Source of the DNA: Candidatus Rifleibacteriota bacterium
GTDB lineage: Bacteria > Riflebacteria > Ozemobacteria > Ozemobacterales > Ozemobacteraceae
Reading direction: 5' to 3'
Assembly: GCA_029560455.1 (NCBI GenBank)
Contig: JAKQKW010000024.1
Span: 1-52,768, forward strand
DNA length: 52,768 nt
Position 1 is the stretch's first letter, and each line of letters starts with the position of its first letter. Position numbers and translations under genes: made by a program. Shown one piece after another: positions 8,471 through 17,048 of the stretch. The notes under the pieces are model-generated. The model had not been told where the DNA came from. It was given only the letters and a program-made list of their open reading frames with translations, and searched no databases.

Positions 8471-9889
8471 TTACTGGTTCTCCCTGGTGAATACCGCCTG
8501 ATAAAGGCTTCTTCCCTGGCTGGTCGTGGCATGAAAAACAAAACCGCTGCAGTCGGCGTTCCAGACCGGCCGAAAACATTCGGCTCCGGCGAGAAGCTTG
8601 AGGGCAGTCTCTTTGCCGGTCGCAAGCTCATGCAGATAAATGACATTTTTGCTGCCGTCCATGCTTTCTGAGCGGGTGAACGTCAGGTATCGACCATCGG
8701 GCGAAAGGTCGGCAAGCCAGTTGCGCTTTGCCGACGAAACAAGCGTCTGCGGCTCGCCAAGAGGCTCGAGAGTAACCTTCATTATCTGTGAATTTTTCAG
8801 CGGTTCTACGATTCTGGTAAAAACCAGTGTTGAACCATCTGGCGACCAGCGCGGCTCGCGGTCATCGTGTTCACCGCTGGTAATCTGCATCAGATTGCTG
8901 CCATCGATGCCAGCCAGCCAGACATCATTATTGCCCTTGCGGTTTGAAACAAAAGCAATCATCCGGCCATCAGGCGAAACTGCAGGCATCATGTTTTTGC
9001 TGTTACCGCTGGTCAGGGGCATGCTGTTGCCAGATTTGCGGTCGTAAATGAAAATATGCTCAGGCTTGCTGCTGTCGCTCGAAAAAACGACCATCTGGTT
9101 ATCAGGAGTCGTTTCCGGTGTCCAGACATTGCCGGGCCAGGCAAAGACCTGCTCTGCTTTTCCGGAGCCGGCAGGATGGCGGCGAAAACACTGATAAACC
9201 GAAGCGCCGCCTGACTTGAGGCGATTGGAGGCAAAAATCAGCTCTGAGCCGTCGCGGGCCATAAAACCATGGTAATCAGAGCCGGGGCTTTTCTCAAGAA
9301 CGTCGACCTTTTTGAACACCAGCTGACCTGGTGGAAAGGTCTTCTTTTCCGCTGATGTGTGATTTCCCGATACCAGGTCGGCAGAAGCGGTGGCAACATC
9401 AGAGACCGGCTCAGAGGCGACAGAGCTTTCTGAATTGCCGGAAACGGCCTGCGAAACAGAAGCCGGCACCGAAGCGCTGTCAGACGCACCTGCAACCAGA
9501 CTTGCAGCTGTCGCATCAGAAATTTCCGGTGTAGACGAGCCTGTGAAATTCATAGAAAACGAATCTCCGGCAGCGACCGATTCGGTTGCTGCACCAGTCT
9601 GATTTTTGCCGACATTTTCGCCTGAAGAATCGATCTGAGTATCTGAAGCGACATGCTGGCCAGGCGAACCAGACCCATCGGTAAAGGCGCCAAGGAAGGA
9701 ATGCTCCCATGCCTGCCCTTTGAAAAAGAGCGAATCGAAAAGGCTGCCGGCAACTGCACCGGCGAGGAAGATGAAGAGGCCGAGAATCATTCTTCTGCGA
9801 TAGCGCTGGCGCCGCTTCTGAGGGGTGTCGCATTCGGGGCAGTTTACCACCCTGGCCGGCAGCTTCTTTCCGCATTTGAAACAATACAT
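8471..9889 (-). CDS. Zinc-ribbon membrane-anchored TolB-like beta-propeller protein
   Basis: A 472-residue protein. A zinc ribbon opens it (Cys3, Cys6, Cys17, Cys20), then a basic stretch, one transmembrane helix at about 34-52, a long Ser/Ala/Val-rich linker to about 195, and a C-terminal beta-propeller. The propeller repeats are of the PD40/TolB kind: 'SPDGRMIAFVSNRKG', 'SPDGSTLVFTR' and 'SPDGRYLTFTR' are visible. The topology implied is a cytoplasmic zinc ribbon and a periplasmic propeller. It is the first gene of the five-gene minus-strand operon. The ATG is preceded by AAGGAG (complement at 9897-9902) and a candidate promoter at 9920-9948. TolB itself is not implied: this protein lacks a TolB-type signal peptide and N-domain. 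Confidence 0.85.
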   Translation of the reverse strand: MYCFKCGKKLPARVVNCPECDTPQKRRQRYRRRMILGLFIFLAGAVAGSLFDSLFFKGQAWEHSFLGAFTDGSGSPGQHVASDTQIDSSGENVGKNQTGAATESVAAGDSFSMNFTGSSTPEISDATAASLVAGASDSASVPASVSQAVSGNSESSVASEPVSDVATASADLVSGNHTSAEKKTFPPGQLVFKKVDVLEKSPGSDYHGFMARDGSELIFASNRLKSGGASVYQCFRRHPAGSGKAEQVFAWPGNVWTPETTPDNQMVVFSSDSSKPEHIFIYDRKSGNSMPLTSGNSKNMMPAVSPDGRMIAFVSNRKGNNDVWLAGIDGSNLMQITSGEHDDREPRWSPDGSTLVFTRIVEPLKNSQIMKVTLEPLGEPQTLVSSAKRNWLADLSPDGRYLTFTRSESMDGSKNVIYLHELATGKETALKLLAGAECFRPVWNADCSGFVFHATTSQGRSLYQAVFTRENQ

Positions 9890-9919
9890 TTGGCATCTCC
9901 TTGAAAAAATAGCAGCTGC

Positions 9920-9948
9920 ATTATACCCTATTCTGCCACCTGTTTAAA
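9920..9948 (-). promoter_or_regulatory. Candidate sigma-70-type promoter for the minus-strand operon
   Basis: Read on the minus strand, TTTAAA (complement of 9943-9948) is followed after 17 bases by a perfect TATAAT (complement of 9920-9925). The -10 lies about 30 bases upstream of the ATG at 9889. The -35 matches only four of six consensus bases. Confidence 0.5.
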
Positions 9949-10003
9949 TAACCCGCAGGCGTTTTTTTCAGGGGTAATCTCAATATTTCCAATCAGGAAG
10001 CAT

Positions 10004-11557
10004 ATGCAGAAGAAACAGATCGGTCAGTTGTTTATAGTCGGCTACCAGGGCGAAGAGCCATCAGACGAATTTCTGTCTTTTGTTGAAGAATGGGGCATTG
10101 GCGGCGTCATCGTCTTTGCCAGAAACCTCACCGATCCAGAAAAGCTTTCTGGTCATATTAAAAAGATTTCTGAAGCCGCCGGCCAGAAGATTTTCGCCTC
10201 TATCGACCAGGAAGGCGGTCTGGTCATGCGCATTCTAAGCCGCGGCAGCCTGTTTCCGTCGGCCATGGCTCTGGCTGCAACCGGCAGCACAGAACTGACC
10301 GAAGCTTCGCACTACGCCATGGGCAAAGAAATGCTCAGTCTCGGCCTGAACTGGAACCTGGCACCGGTTCTCGATATCAACCATCCCGATAACCCGGGAA
10401 TTGGCGCCCGTTCGTTTGGTGATCGGCCGGAACAGGTGGCCCTGTATGGCAGTGCTGCCATTCGCGGCCTGCAGAAGGCCGGAGTTCTTGCCTGCGCCAA
10501 GCATTTCCCCGGCAAGGGTCATGCCCAGGTCGATTCTCATCTCACGCTGCCGGTTATCCCCTACTCTGCCGAACATCTGCACTCTTTCGAGTTATTGCCG
10601 TTCAAAAAAGCCATTGAAGCTGATGTAGCTGCAATAATGACGGCGCACGTCTTTTTTCCGGCGTTTGAGTCTGCCAAAGATCTGCCGGCAACTCTATCAA
10701 AGAGTGTCCTTACCGGCCTGCTGCGTGAACAGCTCAAGTTCAAGGGCATACTTGTCACCGATGATCTTGAGATGGGCGCAATTACCGAGTCTTTCGGCAT
10801 CGCCCAGGCCGCCAGCATGTCTTTTCATGCCGGCGCCGACCTGTTACTCATCTGTCACCGTCTCGACCAGCAGCGCCTGACTGCCGAAACCCTTTTAAAA
10901 CAGGCGCAGGAGAACAGAGAAACCGCCAGGCGTATCGATGAAAGCCTTGCCAGAATTGCCGACGCAAGAAAACGGCTGCCCGAAACGGCTTCAACCGGCG
11001 TAATCGGTGACTGGCAGAGACAGCATGTTCCTTTGATAAAAGAGCTCCATGAGAAAAGTGTGAAATTTCTGCGCTGCTCGTCCGAAATGCTGCCGCTACA
11101 GGGCGACGGAACCGGAATTCTGTTTGTCGTGCCGCAGATTTCCTCTCTGGTACAGGTTGAAGAAGAGCATAAACAGGGCAGTATGGTAAAAATTCTCAAC
11201 GAAGCCTACCCAAAGGCAGCAACCTTCGTCTATGAGCCCAAATGTCCGTTAAGTGAGCTCTCAGCCAGCCTTGACAAGCTCAATATCGATGCTGCAACCC
11301 GGGTTGTCTTTTTCACCTACAATGGCCATCTGTTCAAGGATCAACTGCAGGCCGCCAGCGCTGTCAGAGCCAAAACGGCAAAGGTCGCCGTTGTCGCCCT
11401 GCGAAATCCCTACGACCTCGCCGGCTGCCGCGACATAGAAACATGCGCCGCCACCTTCGGTTTCAGAACACCAGCAATCAGCGCCCTTCTCGATGTTCTG
11501 GCAGGAAGAAAAAAACCGGAGTTCTCCGGCTGGCCTGTTGACTCTGCCAGTTGGTAA
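10004..11557 (+). CDS. nagZ: Beta-N-acetylhexosaminidase (GH3), NagZ-like
   Basis: A 517-residue glycoside hydrolase family 3 protein. The TIM-barrel domain spans about residues 1-330. It includes the family signature 'KHFPGKGHAQVDSH' with Lys166-His167, and 'LVTDDLEMGAI' with Asp253-Asp254, which contains the nucleophile. NagZ removes GlcNAc from muropeptides during peptidoglycan recycling, or in some bacteria acts outside the cell. No signal peptide is seen, so a cytoplasmic recycling role is likelier. At 517 residues it is longer than the about 340-residue enterobacterial enzyme; the extra C-terminal 180 residues resemble the alpha/beta second domain of longer GH3 enzymes. A moderate AGGAAG Shine-Dalgarno precedes the ATG. 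It is divergent from the 9889 operon. Confidence 0.9.
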   Translation: MQKKQIGQLFIVGYQGEEPSDEFLSFVEEWGIGGVIVFARNLTDPEKLSGHIKKISEAAGQKIFASIDQEGGLVMRILSRGSLFPSAMALAATGSTELTEASHYAMGKEMLSLGLNWNLAPVLDINHPDNPGIGARSFGDRPEQVALYGSAAIRGLQKAGVLACAKHFPGKGHAQVDSHLTLPVIPYSAEHLHSFELLPFKKAIEADVAAIMTAHVFFPAFESAKDLPATLSKSVLTGLLREQLKFKGILVTDDLEMGAITESFGIAQAASMSFHAGADLLLICHRLDQQRLTAETLLKQAQENRETARRIDESLARIADARKRLPETASTGVIGDWQRQHVPLIKELHEKSVKFLRCSSEMLPLQGDGTGILFVVPQISSLVQVEEEHKQGSMVKILNEAYPKAATFVYEPKCPLSELSASLDKLNIDAATRVVFFTYNGHLFKDQLQAASAVRAKTAKVAVVALRNPYDLAGCRDIETCAATFGFRTPAISALLDVLAGRKKPEFSGWPVDSASW

Positions 11558-11613
11558 CACAGGTATAAACTTCAGGCTGCATTGTGCCGATGGTTCTCGA
11601 AGAAAATAGAATC

Positions 11614-11619
11614 AGGAGG
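11614..11619 (+). promoter_or_regulatory. Shine-Dalgarno deciding the start at 11627
   Basis: AGGAGG lies seven bases before the ATG at 11627. An upstream in-frame GTG-type start near 11582 has no such site and is rejected. Confidence 0.75.
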
Positions 11620-11626
11620 CATTTTT

Positions 11627-12070
11627 ATGATGCACATTGAACTGAAGATTGTCGCCCTTACAATGGTTTACTTTGTAGGCTGGTTCATGTTCGAAAAAGT
11701 TTTTGCCGGCCTATGGCGCCGCTGGAAAGGCGAAGAAGAAACCGCTCTGCCGGCCAGAACCCGTGGCAAAGTTATACCACTGGCAACCGTGACCCCGGTC
11801 GACCAGACCTGGCGTTATATCAAAGGCCTCAAAAGCCCGGACTGGCGCATCAGAAAAATTTCCTGCCTGCAGCTTGGCGACCGCCGCGGAACTGCCGTGG
11901 TTGAAGCCCTGATCGAAGCTCTTGAAGACCCGAGAGAAGAAGTCAGTCTGGCTGCCGGCGAAGCGTTGGCCAGAATCGGTGATCCGGCAGCTATCGAAGC
12001 CATGGCAAACCATTGCCGCAGCCTCGAAGCCCGTTCTGGCAGATCCTACGAGAACTACCGCGCAGCCTGA
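11627..12070 (+). CDS. Membrane-anchored HEAT-repeat protein
   Basis: A 147-residue protein when started at the ATG at 11627, which has a canonical AGGAGG seven bases upstream. It opens with one hydrophobic helix (about residues 3-25) and then a basic/acidic linker. From about residue 60 come roughly two HEAT-type repeats ('LKSPDWRIRKISCLQLGD', 'ALEDPREEVSLAAGEALARI'), typical of PBS-lyase-like HEAT units. HEAT repeats mediate protein-protein contact; no enzymatic residues are expected. It follows nagZ on the same strand by about 70 bases and is followed by a strong hairpin at 12116-12143. A scaffold role at the inner membrane is an inference. Confidence 0.75.
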   Translation: MMHIELKIVALTMVYFVGWFMFEKVFAGLWRRWKGEEETALPARTRGKVIPLATVTPVDQTWRYIKGLKSPDWRIRKISCLQLGDRRGTAVVEALIEALEDPREEVSLAAGEALARIGDPAAIEAMANHCRSLEARSGRSYENYRAA

Positions 12071-12115
12071 ATACCGACAGGGTTGCCAGCCCTTCTATCT
12101 TTAAGGCAAAATTAT

Positions 12116-12143
12116 CACGGTGCCCGCTCAGGCGGGCACCGTG
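12116..12143. terminator. Strong hairpin, possible terminator without a U-tract
   Basis: A perfect 12-bp stem (cacggtgcccgc / gcgggcaccgtg) with a TCAG loop lies 45 bases after the HEAT-repeat gene. No T-run follows on the plus strand, so it is not a canonical intrinsic terminator. The remainder of the 155-base gap shows nothing recognisable. Confidence 0.45.
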
Positions 12144-12225
12144 CTTAGAGGCGATTTAAGTTTTTCAGAACCGGCGCAGACTTTTATTAAGGCAACAACC
12201 AAAAAATTTATCGGGCAAATAAATC

Positions 12226-13740
12226 TTGAAAACTTTTAACGGAAACAGAAAAAGAATTCTTAAAGCCAGCATGGCAGTTTTCCTGGTCAGCCTGCTGGTC
12301 GTTCTGCGCAGCATCATCTATCATGACATCAGCGACACTTCTGCCATAATTGCTCTTTTCCTGCTTCTGACATCTTTTGCAACAGGGCTTGGCTGCCTGC
12401 CCGGCAGCACTTACCATGCCGGCACTGAAAAGCACGAATCCACCGGCGAGGCAGGGCCAGGAATTTCCCATGACCCATCTGGTCTGTCCGAGCTGCATCT
12501 GCAAAATTCTTCGGCATCGATTCAGCATTTTCTTCACCTTATAAATCCGGAGCAGGGCCTGAAAAAGAAAATTGCAGGGGCCCTGAGTTTCATTGCCGAA
12601 ATAATCCGGAATCAAACCTTTCTCTACTTCGTCCTGAACGATAACCAGCCGGAATTTATTGCCGGAACTCGTTCTGGCGAGGGTATTATTCGACATATTC
12701 TCCCAGGCGACAGTCTGGCAGAAGAAATTCGCGAAAAGATCATCGGTTTCACAGATGCAAAAAGCCTGCGCCGCAACAGTATCCATATCGGTCTGCACAC
12801 TTTTCCGGTTGGTGCGTCAGACGAACGGGGTCTGCTGATTCCTGTTTCCTTTTTCAATCAGTCACATGGCATGCTTGCGGTAATCAGTGATCACAACTCG
12901 CAGCAGACTGCCGAAACCAGGCAACTTCTGCTTGAAAGTGCTCGAGGTCTGGCAATCATGCTCGAAAACCACGAACTTTTTTACGGCAACGGGCAGCTCA
13001 AACAGCAGCAGGCTGAATTTCAGCTGGCAGAGAGCCTTTTCACTGATTTTCTTCCTGATTCGCCCCCCGCAATCCGTGGCTGGGAAGTAGCCCAACTGGC
13101 CCGTTATTCGCCTGAGCACTCCGGAGATTTTCATCTTTATCTGAACATGCCCGGCAATCGCATGATGATTGTTATCGGCAAATGTTCTGGCCACGGGCTA
13201 AAGGCGGCCATGTTTCTCTGTAAGCTCCAAACTATGCTCGGCTGCCTTGCTGAGAGTTGTAATTCTCCTGCCGACCTTCTGAACCGACTTTCGTATGTCA
13301 TGACCTCTGACCAGATGCACGACCTTTTTGCAACCGCAGCTGCAGTGCTTATAAGAGCCGGCGACCGCTCTGTCAGCATTGCTCTCGCCGGCCATGCTGT
13401 TCCATTAATCAACCGCAGCCGCAGTGGTTATGTCGAAATTCCCCAGCTCGACCCAGGTGTACCGCTTGGTCTTTTCAACAAAGGTGTCGAACCCTATAAA
13501 AACCAGAATATTCAGTTGTTGCCCGGCGATGGCATTTTACTTTATACTGAGGGGGTTACCGAGTTTCCGGCCGAGGGGCGTGAACGCATCAGCCTGGAAG
13601 AACTCCGCCAGATGCTCGACAAACTGCCTGAACAGAGTTCAGCAGTCATGCTCGACAGTCTGGCAAGGCAGTTGAAACCCGGTAATCAGGGGCAAACGCC
13701 CGTTGAAGATCACACTCTTATCTATGCCAAATCGGAGTAG
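12226..13740 (+). CDS. Membrane-anchored SpoIIE-type (PPM/PP2C) phosphatase with altered metal ligands
   Basis: A 504-residue protein with two N-terminal membrane segments (about 12-27 and 31-50), a middle region (about 90-255) that looks like a GAF-type sensor, and a C-terminal SpoIIE/RsbU-like domain (about 265-503). In this family four Asp residues hold the metals. Here Asp301 ('GDFHLY') and Asp495 ('EDHTLI') are kept, but the Asp of the 'GDVSGHG' motif is Lys319 ('GKCSGHG') and that of 'YTDGVTE' is Glu442. The enzyme may therefore be inactive or have changed metal use. Family members dephosphorylate anti-anti-sigma factors in partner-switching; no STAS or anti-sigma gene is visible here. 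The start is TTG at 12226 with a weak ribosome site; the next gene begins three bases after the stop. Confidence 0.8.
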   Translation: MKTFNGNRKRILKASMAVFLVSLLVVLRSIIYHDISDTSAIIALFLLLTSFATGLGCLPGSTYHAGTEKHESTGEAGPGISHDPSGLSELHLQNSSASIQHFLHLINPEQGLKKKIAGALSFIAEIIRNQTFLYFVLNDNQPEFIAGTRSGEGIIRHILPGDSLAEEIREKIIGFTDAKSLRRNSIHIGLHTFPVGASDERGLLIPVSFFNQSHGMLAVISDHNSQQTAETRQLLLESARGLAIMLENHELFYGNGQLKQQQAEFQLAESLFTDFLPDSPPAIRGWEVAQLARYSPEHSGDFHLYLNMPGNRMMIVIGKCSGHGLKAAMFLCKLQTMLGCLAESCNSPADLLNRLSYVMTSDQMHDLFATAAAVLIRAGDRSVSIALAGHAVPLINRSRSGYVEIPQLDPGVPLGLFNKGVEPYKNQNIQLLPGDGILLYTEGVTEFPAEGRERISLEELRQMLDKLPEQSSAVMLDSLARQLKPGNQGQTPVEDHTLIYAKSE

Positions 13741-13743
13741 CCA

Positions 13744-14463
13744 ATGAACCAGGAAAGTCAGATTCTTGAACAGCATGTTTTTGTCAGCGACCGGAAAGAC
13801 CGTGAGGTATTTCAGGCTGTATTTGAGCGGATTTTCCTGTTTCCTGTCTGTGACATCGAGGTCGATTATATCGACCAGCCCAGCGAATTTTATTCGACGA
13901 TCAATGACCGCACTAAGAAGATTCTGCTAAGCATTCCGAAGCCTGAAAAAATTGAAAAGATTGCCGGCCGGTTCATTGAAGGTGGTGAATTCAGGCTGCA
14001 GAATGGCGATCTGCACGTTTCTGTCAGAGAAAGCGAATACAACTACGATCTGATCGACAGTCTGAAGAATTTTCTCAGCCCGGTTTTCCCGCTCTGGCTG
14101 TTTCGAAACCCTTATATCTGGGGCGCAACCATTTACGAAGATTATGAACGTCAGCATTTCTTCGATGTCCGTAATTTTTCGGCCCGCTCAAGATTGCTTG
14201 AGGAACCGGAAGTAGATATTTTCAGGCGCGATGACGGAGTTATTCACAAATATCGTTTTTTCACCCGTGAGCAGCTTGAACCGGAAGAAGGGCTCAAGCA
14301 TCTGCAGCCGGTGTTCGTCTCGATGCGTCAGGGCCTGCAGAAAAGAAATTATGAAGGACTCGAGGTGCTGCACATGTATTGCACCGACAAACCATCATTC
14401 AGACGATTTGAACCGAGGACCAAACTCGGAAAAGATGTGAAGGCGGTTCTTTCAGAGAACTGA
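13744..14463 (+). CDS. Conserved-looking protein of unknown function
   Basis: A 239-residue soluble protein, rich in charged and aromatic residues, with no signal peptide or membrane segment. I do not recognise the family. Notable stretches are 'EVDYIDQPSEFYS' near residue 39 and 'LWLFRNPYIWGATIYEDYE' near residue 118. It begins three bases after the stop of the SpoIIE-like gene, with a GGAG-type site inside that gene's last codons, so the two are almost certainly co-translated. The next gene, a TPR protein, follows after 45 bases. The tight coupling suggests a partner or substrate of the degenerate phosphatase; this is inference only. Confidence 0.7.
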   Translation: MNQESQILEQHVFVSDRKDREVFQAVFERIFLFPVCDIEVDYIDQPSEFYSTINDRTKKILLSIPKPEKIEKIAGRFIEGGEFRLQNGDLHVSVRESEYNYDLIDSLKNFLSPVFPLWLFRNPYIWGATIYEDYERQHFFDVRNFSARSRLLEEPEVDIFRRDDGVIHKYRFFTREQLEPEEGLKHLQPVFVSMRQGLQKRNYEGLEVLHMYCTDKPSFRRFEPRTKLGKDVKAVLSEN

Positions 14464-14508
14464 ATCCCGGCGGCTTTCAGCTGGCGAAATATTTGAGGAG
14501 ATTATTGG

Positions 14509-15258
14509 ATGGCAGAGGCTTCAACCTACCGCGAAGGCCTGCTCGATGAGGTTATAGATGCCTGCATCAAGCATCTGCGGACCCACCCGAATGATCACGA
14601 GAAACTTTTCTACCTGGGGAATGCTTTTTTTCTCAAGGGGCAGTTCGATAAAGCCTCTTTCTGTTACATCAAAGCGGTTAATCAAAACCCGAAAAATCCG
14701 GTTTATTACACACATCTCGGGCATGCCTACCGTGAACTCGGAGACAGAGACCAGGCCGTAGCCTCTTACGAGTCGGTGCTGACGCTCAATCCACGCTTTG
14801 CCGATGCCCACTTCAATGTCGGTCTGATTTTTTACGACAGCAAAGCCTTCGACAAAGCACTTGCCAGTTTTTCCAATGCTCTGGCAATCAACCCGCGTTA
14901 CGCTGCCGCCCGCTATTACATCGGCCGCATCTATGAAGATCAGGGTTCGGTTACCAAAGCCATGAAAGAATATCGCCAGGTCATCGAAGACAGCATGGGA
15001 GCCAAGCTTGTCAGAGGCAGTGTCACCATCGACCTGGGTGCAATTTTTTCTGAACTCGGGCTGCTTGACCAGGCAGAAGAAGAATACCGCCGGCTTATCA
15101 AAGATCACCCGGAATATGCTGACCTGCATTTTCATCTCGGCATCATTCTGCGCAAAAAAGGTCATCTTGACGAAGCCATGGAAGAATTCCGTATCGCCAT
15201 CAAACTTAACCCGCACTACATGGAAGCAAGGCGCAAATACTGGGAAGCAGCCCAGTAA
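14509..15258 (+). CDS. TPR-repeat protein
   Basis: A 249-residue protein built almost wholly of tetratricopeptide repeats, about six, running from residue 20 to 245. Typical units are 'FYLGNAFFLKGQFDKASFCY', 'YYTHLGHAYRELGDRDQA' and 'HFHLGIILRKKGHLDEAM'. There is no signal peptide, so a cytoplasmic location is likely. TPR proteins are scaffolds; in pilus systems, TPR proteins such as PilF/PilW assist secretin assembly, but those are lipoproteins and this one lacks a lipobox. It sits immediately upstream of the pilB-pilC pair, which makes a link to pilus assembly possible but unproven. The ATG at 14509 has a GGAG-type site a few bases upstream. Confidence 0.85.
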   Translation: MAEASTYREGLLDEVIDACIKHLRTHPNDHEKLFYLGNAFFLKGQFDKASFCYIKAVNQNPKNPVYYTHLGHAYRELGDRDQAVASYESVLTLNPRFADAHFNVGLIFYDSKAFDKALASFSNALAINPRYAAARYYIGRIYEDQGSVTKAMKEYRQVIEDSMGAKLVRGSVTIDLGAIFSELGLLDQAEEEYRRLIKDHPEYADLHFHLGIILRKKGHLDEAMEEFRIAIKLNPHYMEARRKYWEAAQ

Positions 15259-15285
15259 TTTTTTTGAAGCCGGCCGTTTTTTTTG

Positions 15286-15318
15286 CTATTATTCATGTTT
15301 TCAAAGCAGCAATAATAG
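15286..15318. other. 8-bp inverted repeat upstream of pilB
   Basis: CTATTATT at 15286-15293 is complementary to AATAATAG at 15311-15318, in the 83-base gap between the TPR gene and pilB. The AT-rich dyad could be an operator, or could be chance. Confidence 0.25.
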
Positions 15319-15341
15319 AGTAAAATAGATGGCTGACAACC

Positions 15342-17030
15342 ATGTTTAAACGCAAAAAAATCGGACAACTGCTCATGGAAGCAGGCCATGTCGGTGAGAA
15401 AGAACTCAACATTGCTCTGGCCGAGCAGAAAAAGCGCGGCAAGCGCATCGGGCAGGTTCTTATCGAGCTTGGTTACCTGACGGAGGACAAACTGCTGCCA
15501 ATTCTCGGCAAGCAGCTGAAGGTGCCATTCGTCGACCTCAGCAAGGTCGAGATCAAACCTGAAGTTCTCAAAATGGTGCCCGAAAAAATCTGCCGCAAAC
15601 ATAACCTGGTGCCGATCAGCTTTGACGGCAAAAGCCTGATGATCGGTATGGCAGACCCTCTCGATGTTTTTATCATCGATGAAATACAGTTTCAGAACAA
15701 CTGCGAAGTGGTCAGGGCCATCTGTTCAGAAAACCAGATCGCCGACGCAACAGACCGGCTCTATGTTGCCGGTGCCATGGCCGACGCCCTCAATGCCATG
15801 GCCGGTGGCGAAGATGGCGGCGGTACCGATGGTGCCGCACTCGACGGCCTGAAAAAGGCAAGCGAAGAAACTCCGATCATCAAACTCGTCAACCTGGTCT
15901 TAACCTCTGCGGTGCAGAAAGGCGCTTCTGATATTCACATAGAACCTGACGAAGGCGAATTGCGTGTCAGATTACGCATCGACGGCAATCTGATCATCTC
16001 GATGAACCTGCAGCCCGAAGCTTTGCCATCGGTAATGTCGAGGCTCAAAATTCTCAGCGGCATGGACATCTCAGAACGCCGCCTGCCGCAGGATGGCCGT
16101 ATTCAGATGACGATCATGGACAAGCCGATCGACTTTCGCGTCAACACGATCCCGACCGCCTGGGGCGAAAAGGCCTGTCTGCGTATTCTCGACAAATCGA
16201 ACGTCAACGTTCAGCTAGATCAGATGGGGTTTGCGCCGACCAACTACGACATGGTGAAAAAGGCCATTCAGTCGCCGAACGGCATGTGTCTAGTCACCGG
16301 CCCGACAGGTTCCGGCAAAACCACAACCCTGTATTCGTGCCTGAACGCTATTAAAGGCCCCGATATCAACATCTGTACTGTCGAAAACCCGGTCGAATAC
16401 AAAATCAAGTATATCAACCAGGTACAGGTTCGCCCTGAGATCGAGCTCAATTTCTCGACGGTTCTGCGTGCTTTTCTCAGACAAGACCCCGACGTTATCA
16501 TGCTTGGTGAGATCCGCGATGAAGAAACGGCCAGTATCGCGGTTGAAGCGGCTCTTACCGGCCATCTGGTTTTTGCGACTCTGCATACCAATGATGCGCC
16601 GAGCACTGCAATTCGACTCGTCGACATGGGAGTAGAGCCGTTTCTTGTTTCTTCGGCGCTTCTTTGTATTGTATCGCAGCGCCTTGGCCGTCGCGTCTGC
16701 AAGTTCTGCAAGGATACCGACACCGAAATCACACCCGAAACCATTGCCGACCTCGGGTTGCCGCCCGAAGCCATCAACGGCACCTATTACCGCGGCAAGG
16801 GTTGCGATAAGTGTGCCAAAACCGGTTACAAAGGCCGCGTTGGTATCCACGAAGTAATGTACACCCACGAAAATCTGCGGCGCATGATTATTCAAAAAGT
16901 TGGCCCTGACGATCTGAAGAACGAAGCGATCAGACTTGGCATGCGGACGCTGAAGGACGACGCGGTTCTGAAGTTCACTCAGGGTCTGACCACCCCCGAA
17001 GAGGTTTTTGCTCTGGCCCGTTCTGACTGA
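15342..17030 (+). CDS. pilB: Type IV pilus / type II secretion extension ATPase, PilB/GspE family
   Basis: A 562-residue protein of normal family length. The N-terminal T2SSE_N domain (about 1-150) is followed by the motor ATPase. Walker A is 'GPTGSGKTT' (Gly320-Thr327 region, Lys326). The Asp-box/Walker B region is 'FLRQDPDVIMLGEIRDEET', and the His-box is 'ALTGHLVFATLHTND'. A four-Cys zinc motif ('CKFC ... CDKC') near residues 455-492 is typical of GspE/PilB and absent from PilT. The enzyme powers addition of pilin subunits from the inner membrane. It is followed by pilC 18 bases downstream. The ribosome site is weak, and an out-of-frame ATG lies just upstream at 15329. Confidence 0.95.
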   Translation: MFKRKKIGQLLMEAGHVGEKELNIALAEQKKRGKRIGQVLIELGYLTEDKLLPILGKQLKVPFVDLSKVEIKPEVLKMVPEKICRKHNLVPISFDGKSLMIGMADPLDVFIIDEIQFQNNCEVVRAICSENQIADATDRLYVAGAMADALNAMAGGEDGGGTDGAALDGLKKASEETPIIKLVNLVLTSAVQKGASDIHIEPDEGELRVRLRIDGNLIISMNLQPEALPSVMSRLKILSGMDISERRLPQDGRIQMTIMDKPIDFRVNTIPTAWGEKACLRILDKSNVNVQLDQMGFAPTNYDMVKKAIQSPNGMCLVTGPTGSGKTTTLYSCLNAIKGPDINICTVENPVEYKIKYINQVQVRPEIELNFSTVLRAFLRQDPDVIMLGEIRDEETASIAVEAALTGHLVFATLHTNDAPSTAIRLVDMGVEPFLVSSALLCIVSQRLGRRVCKFCKDTDTEITPETIADLGLPPEAINGTYYRGKGCDKCAKTGYKGRVGIHEVMYTHENLRRMIIQKVGPDDLKNEAIRLGMRTLKDDAVLKFTQGLTTPEEVFALARSD

Positions 17031-17048
17031 CGCAAAGAGAGGTTTTAA

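Noticed and set aside
8471..9889. Calling the beta-propeller gene tolB
   Set aside because: It has an N-terminal zinc ribbon and transmembrane helix instead of a signal peptide and the TolB N-domain, and no tolA/R/pal genes adjoin it.
11582..11626. Longer N-terminus of the HEAT-repeat protein
   Set aside because: The upstream start has no ribosome site, while AGGAGG is ideally placed for the ATG at 11627.
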